Source: Paraburkholderia sp. ZP32-5
GTDB lineage: Bacteria; Pseudomonadota; Gammaproteobacteria; Burkholderiales; Burkholderiaceae
Reading direction: 5' to 3'
DNA length: 64,000 nt
Assembly: GCF_021390495.1 (NCBI RefSeq)
Contig: NZ_JAJEJP010000003.1
Location: 744,001 to 808,000, forward strand
Part shown: positions 63,111 to 64,000 of the stretch, one piece after another
How the letters are laid out: every line of letters begins with the position of its first letter
How positions within the stretch are numbered: position 1 is the stretch's first letter
Program-made: the position numbers and the translations under genes
The notes under the pieces: generated by a model
What the model was told of the DNA's origin: nothing
What the model saw: the letters and a program-made list of their open reading frames with translations, nothing else
The model's database searches: none

Positions 63111-64000
63111 TCAGTGGTTGACCGCCGAGGCCGCGCCGATGCCTGTTTCCGAGCGCACCTGCTGAGCGATGAAACCGGCGCGGTCGATCTTCGCGCGGGG
63201 GCTGCGGTCGAGCACCGATACGATCCAGATCACCGCGAAAGCGAGCGGCATCGAGAAGATTGCGGGAGACGCGAACGGGAAGGGCGCACTGCCGGCGGCA
63301 TGTCCGAGCACTTTCACCCAAACCGAGTCAGAGGCGAGGGTCAATGCCAGAGCCAGTACGAGACCGGCGTAGCCGCCCGCCACCACGCCGCGTGTCGTGC
63401 AGCGCTTCCAGAACACCGACATGAACAGCACGGGAAAATTGGTCGATGCGGTCAGCGAGAACGCAAGCGATACGAGGTATGCGACGTTCTGCTTGCGGAA
63501 CGCGATACCCAGCAGCACGGCGATTACGCCAAGACATATCGTCGTGACACGCGAGATTTTCAGTTCCGTCGCATGATTGGCGTCGTGTTTGCGGATCACG
63601 TTGGCGTACAGATCGTGCGATACGGTAGCCGCGCCCGACAGCGTAAGTCCGGCCACGACCGCGAGAATCGTCGAGAAAGCCACAGCGCACATGAAACCGA
63701 AGAACGCCTTGCCGCCGACGGCTTCGGCAAGATGGATCGCCGCCATATTTACGCCGCCTATCAGCGAGCCTCCGTCGTTGAGGAAATGCGGATTGGTCAG
63801 CACCAGCGAGATCGCGCCGAAGCCGATCACGAACGTGACGACCGCGAAATAGCCCATCCATGCCGTCGCCCACATCACTGAGCGTCGCGCTTCCTTCGCG
63901 TTCGGCACTGTAAAGAAGCGCATCAGGATGTGAGGCAGGCCCGCCGTGCCGAACATCAGCGCCATGCCGAACGAGATCGCTGAAATCGGATCCGCAATGA
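63111..64000 (-). CDS. actP: Cation/acetate symporter (ActP-like SSS family), 5' end outside the window
   Basis: The frame is open beyond base 64000, so the N-terminal half is missing; 296 residues are visible. SAISFGMALMFGTAGLPHIL is the most conserved ActP segment, followed by FFTVPNAKEARRSVMWATAW and a series of membrane helices (FAVVTFVIGFGAISLVLT, AVAFSTILAVVAGLTLSGAA). It imports acetate or related short carboxylates with sodium. The C-terminus is intact and the stop is 40 bases before the semialdehyde dehydrogenase start. The symbol is by family similarity. Confidence 0.9.
   Translation of the reverse strand, partial: IADPISAISFGMALMFGTAGLPHILMRFFTVPNAKEARRSVMWATAWMGYFAVVTFVIGFGAISLVLTNPHFLNDGGSLIGGVNMAAIHLAEAVGGKAFFGFMCAVAFSTILAVVAGLTLSGAATVSHDLYANVIRKHDANHATELKISRVTTICLGVIAVLLGIAFRKQNVAYLVSLAFSLTASTNFPVLFMSVFWKRCTTRGVVAGGYAGLVLALALTLASDSVWVKVLGHAAGSAPFPFASPAIFSMPLAFAVIWIVSVLDRSPRAKIDRAGFIAQQVRSETGIGAASAVNH

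Noticed and set aside
1..64000. CRISPR arrays, tRNA or rRNA genes, phage modules
   Set aside because: I saw no regularly spaced repeats, no tRNA-like clover-leaf with a TTCRA arm, and no structural or integrase genes of phage.

Overview
The window looks like a catabolic and accessory stretch of a GC-rich betaproteobacterial chromosome, most likely Burkholderiaceae (Paraburkholderia, Caballeronia or Burkholderia). The reasons are the codon usage, the single-chain indolepyruvate ferredoxin oxidoreductase, the Bug/TTT transporter, the Gram-negative porin, the many LysR regulators next to oxidoreductases, and pyruvate carboxylase and mmsAB sequences typical of that group. The genus is inferred from remembered family sequences, not from a search. 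I saw no rRNA, tRNA, CRISPR array or phage module.

Layout. 1-6.8 kb: a quinone oxidoreductase (cut by the window edge), a semialdehyde dehydrogenase and a divergent LysR, then an MDR reductase, a 2,5-dioxovalerate-type dehydrogenase and an SRPBCC protein. 7-12.1 kb: an MHS-family transporter, a zinc alcohol dehydrogenase, and an aldehyde dehydrogenase wrecked by an internal deletion and an IS6-family element that abuts a decayed IS3-family element. 12.5-22 kb: 2-oxoacid genes (indolepyruvate ferredoxin oxidoreductase, acetohydroxyacid synthase large subunit, FMN hydroxy-acid dehydrogenase) with a LysR and an ACS-type transporter. 22-34 kb: a valine/isobutyrate degradation block (LysR, mmsA, mmsB, pyruvate carboxylase, acyl-CoA dehydrogenase, 3-hydroxyisobutyryl-CoA hydrolase, etfBA). 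The methacrylyl-CoA hydratase expected between the dehydrogenase and the hydrolase is absent; a 42-codon ORF with a strong Shine-Dalgarno sequence sits there.

34-40 kb: a TetR-centred island with an SDR, a Tat-exported alpha/beta-hydrolase with an Asp nucleophile, two members of an uncharacterised 'AHGG' protein family, and a small secreted protein. Four copies of the dyad GTAAACG-N4-CGTTTAC flank the TetR gene, two in each of its bordering promoter regions. 40-46 kb: a second hydroxy-acid oxidase with a divergent LysR, a chemoreceptor followed by a small protein, and fumarylacetoacetase.

46-60 kb: the most interesting region. A CoA-transferase/enoyl-CoA hydratase pair, an aromatic-acid-type MFS carrier, a full tripartite tricarboxylate transporter, a Cache-domain chemoreceptor and a porin each have, upstream, a version of the same 19-bp dyad ATGTTAA-N5-TTAACAT. 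I read this as one undescribed regulon for sensing, importing and CoA-activating an acidic substrate. Inside it sit a third AHGG paralogue and a second Asp-nucleophile hydrolase with its own TetR. 61-64 kb: a DUF302 protein, another semialdehyde dehydrogenase and an ActP-type acetate symporter cut by the window end.
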